Assembly: GCF_014170375.1 (NCBI RefSeq)
Contig: NZ_LZZW01000031.1
Coordinates: 310,001-374,000 of the forward strand
Direction: 5' to 3'
Length of the DNA stretch: 64,000 nucleotides
Origin: Variovorax sp. UMC13
GTDB taxonomy: Bacteria > Pseudomonadota > Gammaproteobacteria > Burkholderiales > Burkholderiaceae_C
The position numbers were made by a program, and so were the translations under genes. Shown here piece after piece: positions 17,166 through 24,538 of this stretch (position 1 is its first letter; each line of letters opens with the position of its first letter). The notes below the pieces were generated by a model. That model saw only the letters and a list, made by a program, of their open reading frames with translations, was not told the origin of the DNA and ran no database searches.

Positions 17166-17783
17166 ATGCCACGCCAGCACTTCTCCATGATCCGCGGCTT
17201 CCACCTGGCCGACGTGTTCACGCTGGGCAACGCGGCCTGCGGCGTCGGCGCGGTCTTCCTCGCGATGGCCTACATGGCCAAGCCCTCGCTCTCGCATTTC
17301 CTCTGGGCCGCGGCGCTGGCCCCCGCGGCCTTCGTGTTCGACGTGTTCGACGGCCGCATCGCGCGCTGGCGCCAGACCCACTCGGCGCTCGGGCGCGAAC
17401 TCGACTCGCTGGCCGACGTGATCTCCTTCGGCGTCGCGCCCGCTGCGCTGGCCTTCGCGGCCGGCCTGGACGGCGGCTGGGACTGCCTGGTGCTGGTCTA
17501 TTTCGTCTGCTGCGGCGTGAGCCGGCTGGCGCGCTACAACGTCACGGCGGAGGCGCTGTCCGAGGGCGCCGACAAGGTCAAGTACTTCGAAGGCACGCCG
17601 ATCCCGACCAGCGTGGTGCTGGTGGGCGTGCTCGCCTGGTCGGCATGGCAGGGCCGCGTGGGCGATGCGGTGTGGGGCGGCGCCTGGATGCTGGGCCCGT
17701 GGCAGCTGCATCCGCTGGTCCTGCTGTTCGCGCTGTCGGGCACGCTGATGGTGAGCAAGACGCTGCGCATTCCCAAACTCTGA
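17166..17783 (+). CDS. pssA: CDP-alcohol phosphatidyltransferase, probable phosphatidylserine synthase
   Basis: 205 residues with several membrane helices. The CDP-alcohol phosphotransferase signature is complete: Asp59, Asp62-Gly63, Ala66-Arg67, Gly76, Asp80 and Asp84 (VFDVFDGRIAR ... GRELDSLADVISFG). The overall pattern (DVFTLGNAACGVGAVFLA at the N-terminus, TPIPTS late) fits type II phosphatidylserine synthase, which joins CDP-diacylglycerol and serine. It heads a same-strand run with a GST and a histidine phosphatase gene, separated by 15 and 10 bp. Confidence 0.85.
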   Translation: MPRQHFSMIRGFHLADVFTLGNAACGVGAVFLAMAYMAKPSLSHFLWAAALAPAAFVFDVFDGRIARWRQTHSALGRELDSLADVISFGVAPAALAFAAGLDGGWDCLVLVYFVCCGVSRLARYNVTAEALSEGADKVKYFEGTPIPTSVVLVGVLAWSAWQGRVGDAVWGGAWMLGPWQLHPLVLLFALSGTLMVSKTLRIPKL

Positions 17784-17798
17784 CCCCAGGAGACCGCG

Positions 17799-18386
17799 AT
17801 GAAGCTCTACTTCAACCCGTACAGCCGGGCGCTGATCGCCAAATGGATGCTCGACGAGGCCGGCGTGCCCTACGAGATCGTGCCCATCGACTTCAAGAAG
17901 AAGGAACACAAGACGTCGGCCTTCCGCGCCATCAACCCCGCGGGCAAGCTGCCGGCGCTGGTCGACGGCAAGGCGCGGGTGTTCGAGAACCCGGCCATCG
18001 CGCTCTACATCGCAGAGAAATATCCGCAGGCCAGGCTCGCGCCGCCGCTGGGCACGCCCGAACGCGGCCGCTATCTCTCGCTGATGGTCTACGCCACCGC
18101 GCAACTCGAGCCCTCGCTGAGCGACGAACTGCTGGACCTGGAGACGCCGGATGCGCGCGGCTGGAACGACTACGCCATCGTCACCGACGTGGTCGAACGC
18201 GAACTCGGCGAGGGCCCCTACCTGTTCGGCGCGCGCTTCAGCGCCGCCGACGTGATGATCGGCTCGATGTTCATCTGGCAACGCATGATGGGCCGGCGCT
18301 CGGGCAGTGCGAAGATCGACGTCTACGTTGACCGTCTGCTGGCGCGTCCCCACGCCATGAAGATCGGCCGGCCCTCTTCCTCCTGA
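17799..18386 (+). CDS. Glutathione S-transferase family protein
   Basis: 195 residues. The thioredoxin-like N-terminal domain starts MKLYFNPYSRALIAKWMLDE and carries the cis-Pro motif NPAGKLPALVDG and the FENPAIALYIAEKYP helix (Asn-Pro replaces the more common Glu-Ser). The C-terminal domain is helical. The candidate catalytic residue is Ser9 or Tyr8. Lying 15 bp after pssA, it is probably in the same transcript. Substrate unknown. Confidence 0.85.
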   Translation: MKLYFNPYSRALIAKWMLDEAGVPYEIVPIDFKKKEHKTSAFRAINPAGKLPALVDGKARVFENPAIALYIAEKYPQARLAPPLGTPERGRYLSLMVYATAQLEPSLSDELLDLETPDARGWNDYAIVTDVVERELGEGPYLFGARFSAADVMIGSMFIWQRMMGRRSGSAKIDVYVDRLLARPHAMKIGRPSSS

Positions 18387-18396
18387 CCCCAGCCCC

Positions 18397-19044
18397 ATGA
18401 GCACCACCACCGCGCATTTCACCCAGCAGCATCCCGCCGGCTTCGACGAACTGGTCCGCCTGGCCGCCGCCGAGCCCATCGCGCCGGCCTGCGACCACTT
18501 CTACTTCCTGCGCCACGGCCAGACCGGCCGCAACGCGTCGCGCATCTTCCAGGCCGTCGACGAGCCGCTGAGCGAACTGGGCCAGCAGCAGGCCGTGCTG
18601 GCCGCCGAGCGCCTGACCGGCGAGCCGATCCGCACCATCGTCTGCAGCGACGCGCGCCGCGCCTTCGACACCGCCCACACCGTGGCCGCCAGCCTGCGCA
18701 TCGTGCCGCTGGCGCGCGAGGACCTGCGCGAGCGCCATTTCGGCGCGCTGATCGGCACCTCCTCGGTGAACCTCGACTGGGCCTGCGCGCCCGAGGGCGG
18801 CGAGACGCTGGCGCAGTTCGTCGACCGCAAGCGCGCGGCGCTCAACCTGGCGCTGGCGCAGCCGGGCCCGGTGCTGGTGGTGGCGCACGGCGGCACGCTG
18901 TACGTGCTGGCCGCGCTGCTGGGCGTGACGATCGAGCCGGCCATCCTGGGCAATGCGCAGCCGCTGCGCTTCGAGCGTGTCGACGGCCGCTGGCAGGTGG
19001 AACCCCTGCTCGCGCGCACCGGCGACGCTGCCGCCCTGGCCTGA
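18397..19044 (+). CDS. Histidine phosphatase superfamily protein
   Basis: 215 residues. The phosphohistidine motif is at 39-41 (FYFLRHGQTGRN), the second Arg lies in CSDARRAFDTA, the acidic residue in LREDLRERHFG, and the second catalytic His in VLVVAHGGTLYVLAALLG. It is thus a branch-1 phosphoglycerate-mutase-like phosphatase. The substrate could be a sugar phosphate, nucleotide or phosphoprotein; the sequence does not say. It is 10 bp after the GST gene and 20 bp before cbpA. Confidence 0.87.
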   Translation: MSTTTAHFTQQHPAGFDELVRLAAAEPIAPACDHFYFLRHGQTGRNASRIFQAVDEPLSELGQQQAVLAAERLTGEPIRTIVCSDARRAFDTAHTVAASLRIVPLAREDLRERHFGALIGTSSVNLDWACAPEGGETLAQFVDRKRAALNLALAQPGPVLVVAHGGTLYVLAALLGVTIEPAILGNAQPLRFERVDGRWQVEPLLARTGDAAALA

Positions 19045-19064
19045 TCACCTCGCCGGACACCGCC

Positions 19065-20036
19065 ATGGACTTCAAGGACTACTACAAGGTGCTCGGGGTC
19101 GAGCGCGGTGCCTCCGACGACGAGGTGCGCAAGGCCTACCGCCGGCTGGCGCGCAAGTACCACCCCGACGTCAGCAAGGAAGCCGACGCCGAGCACAGGA
19201 TGCGCGACCTCAACGAGGCCAAGGACGTGCTGGCCGACAAGGAAAAGCGCGCGGCCTACGATGCGCTGGCCGACCGGGTCGCGCGCGGCGGCAGCCCCGG
19301 CGGCGACTTCCAGCCGCCGCCCGGCTGGGACGAAGGCTTCGAATTCCACCGCGGTCCGCCGACCGGCGCCCACGGCCCGGCCGACCAGGCCGAGTTCAGC
19401 GAATTCTTCTCCTCGTTGTTCGGCGCCTCGGAGCGCCGCAGCGCCGCGCGCCAGAACTACCGCGCACGCGGCGAGGACCATCACGCCGCGATCGAGATCA
19501 CGCTGGAAGAGGCGCTGCAGGGCGCCGAGCGCGAGATCTCGCTGCGCGGCATCGAGACCGGCGCCGACGGCCAGCCCGAATTCAAGACCCGCACGCTGAG
19601 CGTGAAGATCCCGGCCGGCGTGCATCCCGGCCAGTTCATCCGACTGGCCAAACAGGGCATGCCTGGCCACGGCGGCGAGCCGGCCGGCGACCTGTATCTC
19701 GAGGTGCGCATCGCGCCGCATGCGCGCTACCGCATCGAGGGCCGCGACCTCTACATGACGCTGCCGGTGACGCCCAGCGAGGCCGCGCTGGGCGCCTCGA
19801 TCGAGGTGCCCGTGCCCGCCGGCGGCACGGTCGAGATCACCGTGCCGGCCAAGGCGCGCAGCGGCCTCAAGCTGCGGCTCAAGGGCCGCGGTTTCGCCGG
19901 CACGCCGCCCGGCGACCTCTACCTGCTGCTGGAGATCGCGCTGCCGCCCGCCGACAGCGACGCGGCCCGGCAGGCCTACGAACAACTGGCCGCGGCCAGC
20001 AGCGGCTTCAACCCGCGCCGCCACCTGGGAGTGTGA
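19065..20036 (+). CDS. cbpA: DnaJ-class co-chaperone CbpA
   Basis: 323 residues. The J domain occupies residues 1-70 with HPD at 33-35 (KYHPDVSKEADAEHR). A Gly/Pro-rich linker follows, then the two beta-sandwich substrate domains of DnaJ/CbpA (EEALQGAEREISLRG, VKIPAGVHPGQFIRLAKQG, GDLYLEVRIAPHARYRIEGR). There is no zinc-finger Cys cluster, which separates CbpA from DnaJ. It works with DnaK and in Escherichia coli also binds curved DNA. The cbpM modulator starts 5 bp after its stop, confirming the identity. Confidence 0.92.
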   Translation: MDFKDYYKVLGVERGASDDEVRKAYRRLARKYHPDVSKEADAEHRMRDLNEAKDVLADKEKRAAYDALADRVARGGSPGGDFQPPPGWDEGFEFHRGPPTGAHGPADQAEFSEFFSSLFGASERRSAARQNYRARGEDHHAAIEITLEEALQGAEREISLRGIETGADGQPEFKTRTLSVKIPAGVHPGQFIRLAKQGMPGHGGEPAGDLYLEVRIAPHARYRIEGRDLYMTLPVTPSEAALGASIEVPVPAGGTVEITVPAKARSGLKLRLKGRGFAGTPPGDLYLLLEIALPPADSDAARQAYEQLAAASSGFNPRRHLGV

Positions 20037-20041
20037 GCACC

Positions 20042-20371
20042 ATGGCCCATGTTTCCGTCACGACGACCACCACCACCTTGAGCGCGGCCCACCCGCTGGC
20101 CGCGCGGGAGCTGGCGCACGCCTGCGGTGCCGGCATCGAATGGGTCGTGCAGCTGGTCGAGGTCGGCATCGTCTCGGTGCCTTCGCGCACCTTGCCGCCC
20201 GACGACTGGCGCTTCCAGAGCGCCGACCTGCAGCAGGCCCTGGCCGCGCGCCGGCTGGAGCGCGACTTCGGCGTCGACCTTGACGCGGCGGCGCTGATCC
20301 TCGACCTGCAGCACGAGCTGCGGCGCGCCAAGGCGCTGCTGCGCTCGCACGGGATCGAGCCGGGGACCTGA
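20042..20371 (+). CDS. cbpM: Chaperone modulator CbpM
   Basis: 109 residues. The helical MerR-like fold of CbpM is visible: ELAHACGAGIEWVVQLVEVG, a DDWRFQSADLQQALAARRLERDFG block and a C-terminal helix AALILDLQHELRRAKALLRS. CbpM binds the J domain of CbpA and blocks its action on DnaK. An N-terminal run of six threonines (VSVTTTTTTLS) is unusual. It is in an operon with cbpA, 5 bp apart. Confidence 0.85.
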   Translation: MAHVSVTTTTTTLSAAHPLAARELAHACGAGIEWVVQLVEVGIVSVPSRTLPPDDWRFQSADLQQALAARRLERDFGVDLDAAALILDLQHELRRAKALLRSHGIEPGT

Positions 20372-20400
20372 ACGCCAGGGCCAGGCGGAATGGACGGCCC

Positions 20401-20414
20401 TTGATGCAGGTCAG
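20401..20414 (+). promoter_or_regulatory. Candidate FNR box upstream of azurin
   Basis: TTGATGCAGGTCAG matches the FNR/Anr consensus TTGAT-N4-ATCAA at 8 of 10 positions, with one half perfect. If bound at -41.5, transcription would begin near 20449, and a -10-like CACAAT lies at 20437-20442, in the right place. ANR control of azurin is known in Pseudomonas. The degenerate half-site keeps confidence moderate. Confidence 0.5.
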
Positions 20415-20498
20415 ACGAAGCCGCTACGCGCATTCGCACAATGCCTGTGATGCGGTGGGCACCTCGGCCCGCCGCCTTCTTCATCAGGAAACCCTCCC

Positions 20499-20948
20499 AT
20501 GCTTCGCCCCCGCTTCGCCCTTGCCCTGCTCGCCTTCGCCGCCGCGCCCGCCTTCGCCGCCGACTGCACGATCGAGATCGAGGGCAACGACGCCATGCAG
20601 TTCAACCAGCCGGTGATCGAGGTCAGCAAAAGCTGCAAGGAATTCACCGTCAAGCTCAGGCACAGCGGCAAGCTGCCCAGGCAGGCCATGGGCCACAACT
20701 GGGTGTTGAGCAAGGCAGCCGACGTGCAGGCGGTCGCGAGCGACGGCATCGCGGCCGGCGCGGCGCAGAACTACGTGAAGGCCGGCGACGCGCGCGTGCT
20801 GGCCCACACCCGCATCGTCGGCGGCGGCGAGAGCGACAGCGTGAGCTTCGCGGTCGCGAAGCTGGACGCGGCCGGCAGCTACAGCTACTTCTGCTCCTTC
20901 CCCGGCCACTCCTCGCTCATGAAGGGCACGTTGAAGCTGGTGAAGTAA
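20499..20948 (+). CDS. azu: Azurin (type I blue copper protein)
   Basis: 149 residues: a Sec signal peptide of about 20 residues (ending APAFA) and a mature domain closely following known azurins (ADCTIEIEGNDAMQF). All copper ligands are present: His66 in MGHNWVLS, Cys132 and His137 in YFCSFPGHSSLMKG, and Met141. The disulfide Cys pair (Cys23, Cys46) is kept. It carries electrons in the periplasm, plausibly to the cbb3 oxidase encoded nearby. The gene is transcribed alone, with a possible FNR box about 85 bp upstream of the ATG. Confidence 0.95.
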   Translation: MLRPRFALALLAFAAAPAFAADCTIEIEGNDAMQFNQPVIEVSKSCKEFTVKLRHSGKLPRQAMGHNWVLSKAADVQAVASDGIAAGAAQNYVKAGDARVLAHTRIVGGGESDSVSFAVAKLDAAGSYSYFCSFPGHSSLMKGTLKLVK

Positions 20949-20971
20949 GGACGGCAGGCGGGTCCCGGGTG

Positions 20972-21679
20972 CTATTGGCACCAGACCGCGATCTGCCGGC
21001 CCAGGTCGTGCCACACGGCCTGCAGCGCGACCACCGCCAGCACCGCGCCCGCGAGCCGGGTGCCCCATTCGCGCCGGGACGCGCCGAACACGCCGTGCAG
21101 ACGGCGCCACAGCCAGGGCGCGACCAGAAGCGCGATGCCGCTACCCAGGGCGAACGCGGCCATCACGGCCGCGCCCTGCCCCGCGTCGTTGCCCAAGGCG
21201 GCGAGCATCAGCGCCGAATAGAGCAGCCCGCAGGGCATCGAGACCCACAGCGCGCCGGTGGCGAGCACCCGCCAGCGCGAACCCTCCCGGGGTCGAAGCC
21301 GCTTCGCCAGCAAGCGCCCCAGGCTGTGCGCCCACAGCGGCTGGCGCCCCGCCACGGCCAGCAGCAGGCCCCATGCGAACACCGCCACATGCAGCAGCAG
21401 CCAGAGCGGCCGCAGCAGCGCGACCTGCTCGCTCGCGAAGGCCAGGCCCTGCACGGCGCTCGCCGCGAGCGCGCCGCCGGCCGCGTAGCTGGCCAGGCGC
21501 GCCCCATGGAACAGGACTGCGGCCGGCACCGCCGGCGTGGGCAGCACCGCCGCGCCGCCGCCCGCGGGCGCACGCGCGAAGCGGATCACGCCCGCGCAGG
21601 CCGCGCCGCACATGGCCACGCAGTGCGGGCCGCCGGCCAGGCCCATCAACAACGCGCTGCCGATGAGCGCCGTCTGCAT
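20972..21679 (-). CDS. TauE/SafE (DsbD_2-like) membrane protein of the cbb3 cluster
   Basis: 235 residues with about six membrane helices. It begins MQTALIGSALLMGLAGGPHC followed by VAMCGAAC. The GPHC-x3-C segment at the end of the first helix is typical of the cytochrome-biogenesis-like transmembrane family found beside ccoS and hemN in pseudomonads and other betaproteobacteria. The paired cysteines suggest thiol or copper handling during oxidase assembly, but this is inference. The start overlaps the hemN stop by one base (TGATG), so it is translationally coupled to hemN. Confidence 0.8.
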   Translation of the reverse strand: MQTALIGSALLMGLAGGPHCVAMCGAACAGVIRFARAPAGGGAAVLPTPAVPAAVLFHGARLASYAAGGALAASAVQGLAFASEQVALLRPLWLLLHVAVFAWGLLLAVAGRQPLWAHSLGRLLAKRLRPREGSRWRVLATGALWVSMPCGLLYSALMLAALGNDAGQGAAVMAAFALGSGIALLVAPWLWRRLHGVFGASRREWGTRLAGAVLAVVALQAVWHDLGRQIAVWCQ

Positions 21680-23124
21680 CAGATGATCCGCGAGAAGCGC
21701 GAGCGGTTGCGGTCGGCCTGCAGGTAGCGGTCGAAGACCATCGCGATGGCGCGCACGAAGAACCAGCCGACGGGCGTGACCTCGATCTCGTGGTCGTCGA
21801 CCGTGACCAGGCCCTGCGCCACCAGCGGCTGCAGCGCCTCGAGCTCGGCCGCGAAGTGCTGGCGGAAGTCGACCAGGTGCGCCAGGCCGATGGACTCGAA
21901 GCTCAGCTGTCCCTGGCACATCAGCGCCATGATCACCGCACGCCGCAGCACGTCGTCGCGCGACAGCGCGAGGCCGCGCACCACCGGCAGCCGGCCCTGG
22001 TCGAGCAGGTCGTAGTACTCCTCCAGCGTCTTGGCGTTCTGGCTGTAGGTGGCACCGACCCGGCCGATGGCCGACACGCCCAGCGCCACCAGGTCGCATT
22101 CGGGCTGGGTGCTGTAGCCCTGGAAATTGCGGTGCAGCCGACCCTGGCGGCGCGCGACGGCCAGCGGGTCGGTGGGCAGCGCGAAATGGTCCATGCCGAT
22201 GTAGACATAGCCGGCCGCGGTCAGCGCCGCGATCGAGCGCGAAAGCATGTCGAGCTTGGCGGCGGCATCGGGCAGCTCGGCCGGGTCGATGCGGCGCTGG
22301 GGCTTGAAGCGCTCGGGCAGGTGGGCATAGGCATAGAGCGCGATGCGCTCGGGCCGCAGGGCGCAGATCTTTTCCAGCGTGCGGTCGAAGGAAGCCGCGG
22401 TCTGCCGGGGCAGGCCGTAGATCAGGTCGACGTTGATGGAGCCGAAGCCCAGCCGCCGCGCCGAGGCCACCAGGTCGAACACCTGCTCGGCCGGCTGGAT
22501 GCGGTGCACCGCCTTCTGCACCGCCGGATCGAAATCCTGCACGCCGAAGCTCAGCCGGTTGAAGCCCAGCGCCGCGATCCGTTCCAGGCGGGCCTCGTCG
22601 ATGGTGCGCGGGTCGATCTCGATCGCGTACTCGCCCTCGGGCGCCAAGGTGAAGGCGCCGCGCAGCATCGCCATCAGCCGCGCGAGCGCCGCATCGTCGA
22701 GGAAGGTCGGGGTGCCTCCGCCCAGGTGCAGCTGGCTCACGGCCGCGCCGCGCCCGAGCTGCGCCACCTGCAGGGCGATCTCGCGCTCGAGATAGTCCAG
22801 GTAGGCCTCGGCGCGCTCGGGGTGGCCGGTCACGATCTTGTTGCAGGCGCAGAAATAGCACAGCGAGGCGCAGAAGGGCAGGTGCACGTAGACCGACAGC
22901 GGCAGCGCCCGCGCGCCGGTGTTCAGCGCGCGCTGGCGCAGCGCCTGTGCGTAGTCCTCGCTGCCGAAGGCCTCGACGAAGCGGTCGGCGGTCGGGTAGG
23001 AGGTGTAGCGCGGCCCCTGCACGTCGAAGCGCTGGAGCATCGCGGCCGTCATGACGGGCGCGGCGGAAGCAGGCGCGGCGGGTGCCACGGGGGCGGCGAG
23101 GACGGGGGACAGGGTGGTTGGCAT
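21679..23124 (-). CDS. hemN: Oxygen-independent coproporphyrinogen III dehydrogenase HemN
   Basis: 481 residues from the ATG at 23124. The radical-SAM [4Fe-4S] motif is at Cys 85, 89 and 92 (PFCASLCYFCACNK), followed by a second SAM-contact motif LHLGGGTPTFL. It decarboxylates coproporphyrinogen III without oxygen, supplying heme when oxygen is low. The first ~25 residues are an Ala/Pro-rich extension, so a start at the internal Met 25 or 29 is also possible. An FNR box lies 55 bp upstream, between hemN and the divergent fnr. Confidence 0.93.
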   Translation of the reverse strand: MPTTLSPVLAAPVAPAAPASAAPVMTAAMLQRFDVQGPRYTSYPTADRFVEAFGSEDYAQALRQRALNTGARALPLSVYVHLPFCASLCYFCACNKIVTGHPERAEAYLDYLEREIALQVAQLGRGAAVSQLHLGGGTPTFLDDAALARLMAMLRGAFTLAPEGEYAIEIDPRTIDEARLERIAALGFNRLSFGVQDFDPAVQKAVHRIQPAEQVFDLVASARRLGFGSINVDLIYGLPRQTAASFDRTLEKICALRPERIALYAYAHLPERFKPQRRIDPAELPDAAAKLDMLSRSIAALTAAGYVYIGMDHFALPTDPLAVARRQGRLHRNFQGYSTQPECDLVALGVSAIGRVGATYSQNAKTLEEYYDLLDQGRLPVVRGLALSRDDVLRRAVIMALMCQGQLSFESIGLAHLVDFRQHFAAELEALQPLVAQGLVTVDDHEIEVTPVGWFFVRAIAMVFDRYLQADRNRSRFSRII

Positions 23125-23178
23125 GGTGATGTGGCACACGGGGCTCCCTGACTGTGCCGACGACCGGGCCGGACTTCC

Positions 23179-23192
23179 TTGACCTGCATCAA
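23179..23192. promoter_or_regulatory. FNR box between hemN and fnr
   Basis: TTGACCTGCATCAA matches TTGAT-N4-ATCAA at 9 of 10 positions. It sits in the 150-bp divergent region, 55 bp from the hemN ATG and 83 bp from the fnr ATG. It could activate hemN and autoregulate fnr. The same arrangement is seen in other proteobacteria with a cco-hemN-anr cluster. Confidence 0.8.
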
Positions 23193-23274
23193 GTCCCGTG
23201 CGCGGGGAGGCGACGACAATCGGGGCACCAACTTGAAGCGTGGCCGCCCCCTCCCCGGCCGGCACCGAACCGCC

Positions 23275-23991
23275 ATGACACCTGACACCATCAAAGTCGC
23301 CTGCTCCAACTGCAACCTGCGCGAGCTGTGCATGCCCGTGGGCCTGCAGCCCGCGGAGCTGGAACGCATCGACGAGATCGTCGCGACGCGGCGCAAGGTC
23401 AAGCGGCGCGAGGCGCTGTTCCACAACGGCGAACGCTTCACCTCGCTCTACGCGATCCGCACCGGCGTGTTCAAGACCTGCATCACGGCCGAGGACGGGC
23501 GCGACCAGGTCACGGGCTTCCAGATGGCGGGCGAGATCATCGGGCTGGACGGCATCGTGAGCGAGCACCACACCTGCGACGCGGTGGCGCTGGAGGACTC
23601 CGAGGTCTGCGTGATGCCCTTCGACCGCATCGAGGAGCTGTCGCGCGAGGTCACGGCCCTGCAGCGCCATGTGCACAAGATCATGAGCCGCGAGATCGTG
23701 CGCGAGCACGGCGTGATGCTGCTGCTGGGCAGCATGCGCGCCGAGGAGCGGCTCGCGGCCTTCCTGCTGAACCTGGTGCAACGGCTGCATGCGCGCGGCT
23801 TCTCGCAGTCGGAGCTGGTGTTGCGCATGACCCGCGAGGAGATCGGCAGCTACCTCGGCCTCAAGCTCGAGACCGTGAGCCGCACGCTGTCGAAGTTCGT
23901 CGAGGACGGCATCGTGGCCGTGCAGCAGCGCCATGTGCGCATCGTCGACGCCGACAAGCTCAAGCGCATCGTCAATCCTCCGGCCTGTTGA
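23275..23991 (+). CDS. fnr: FNR/Anr oxygen-responsive transcriptional regulator
   Basis: 238 residues from the ATG at 23275. It has the four cluster ligands of FNR: Cys10, Cys13 and Cys19 (ACSNCNLRELC) and Cys112 (DSEVCVMPF), with spacing equal to Escherichia coli Cys20/23/29/122. A cyclic-nucleotide-like beta-roll and dimer helix follow, and a C-terminal HTH (MTREEIGSYLGLKLETVSRT) with the residues that read TTGAT. It should bind a [4Fe-4S] cluster and activate genes at low oxygen. Boxes near hemN, ccoN, ccoI/usp and azurin are the obvious targets. Its 3' end overlaps the convergent small membrane protein gene by 20 bp. Confidence 0.95.
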   Translation: MTPDTIKVACSNCNLRELCMPVGLQPAELERIDEIVATRRKVKRREALFHNGERFTSLYAIRTGVFKTCITAEDGRDQVTGFQMAGEIIGLDGIVSEHHTCDAVALEDSEVCVMPFDRIEELSREVTALQRHVHKIMSREIVREHGVMLLLGSMRAEERLAAFLLNLVQRLHARGFSQSELVLRMTREEIGSYLGLKLETVSRTLSKFVEDGIVAVQQRHVRIVDADKLKRIVNPPAC

Positions 23992-24223
23992 TCTCGCGCC
24001 TGGACATGCCGAGCAGCGCCGTGAGCGCGCTCGAGCCCATGCCCAGCGCCCAGAACACGAAGAAACCCAGCGTGTAGATGCCCTGCCGCGAGAGCGGCAG
24101 CGGTTCGCCGCGCCAGTGCAGGTCGCCCGGGTCGACCAGCGCGAACACGAGCATCTCCACCACGCAGGCCAGCAGGAACGAGGGCCAGAGGATCCAGGCC
24201 AGGCGACGGATGCGCTGCTTCAT
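23972..24223 (-). CDS. Small two-helix membrane protein at the end of the cco operon
   Basis: 83 residues with two predicted membrane helices (WILWPSFLLACVVEMLVFALV at about 12-31 and IYTLGFFVFWALGMGSSALT at 49-68) joined by a short hydrophilic loop containing LHWRGEPLPLSR. I do not recognise a named family. It starts 5 bp after the fixH stop on the same strand, so it is very likely the last gene of the ccoG-fixH transcript and may be an assembly factor. Its last 20 bp are antisense to the end of fnr. Confidence 0.7.
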   Translation of the reverse strand: MKQRIRRLAWILWPSFLLACVVEMLVFALVDPGDLHWRGEPLPLSRQGIYTLGFFVFWALGMGSSALTALLGMSRREINRPED

Positions 24224-24228
24224 GGCCG

Positions 24229-24504
24229 TCAGTGCTTCGGCAGCGGCACGTCGTCGCTGGGCGTGGCGGCGTGGTTGCGGCCCGACTGCGCCGGCATCAG
24301 CTTCTTGTCGGCCAGCGTCTTGTTGATCGCAACGCCCTGGCGGTAGTAGTCCTCGGCCACCACCGGGTCGGGCGTGCGGACCGCGATCCACAGCGTGGCG
24401 AAGCCCGCCACCACGACGGCGGCCGGCCCGGCGATCACCATCCAGACATAGGGAAACTTCCACCAGGGTTCGGCGACGGTGGGCAGGAGGCCGGGAGCAT
24501 TCAT
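24229..24504 (-). CDS. ccoH: FixH/CcoH family cbb3 oxidase assembly protein
   Basis: 91 residues, shorter than the ~150 of classical FixH. It has one N-terminal membrane helix (PYVWMVIAGPAAVVVAGFAT) followed by the family signature VVAEDYYRQGVAINKTLADK. CcoH is a single-span factor that stays with cbb3 oxidase during assembly. The gene lies between ccoG and the small membrane protein gene on the same strand. The C-terminal immunoglobulin-like part of longer FixH proteins is absent. Confidence 0.85.
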   Translation of the reverse strand: MNAPGLLPTVAEPWWKFPYVWMVIAGPAAVVVAGFATLWIAVRTPDPVVAEDYYRQGVAINKTLADKKLMPAQSGRNHAATPSDDVPLPKH

Positions 24505-24538
24505 GACGATCTCTTTCTGTTGAACATGGCGGTCCGCG

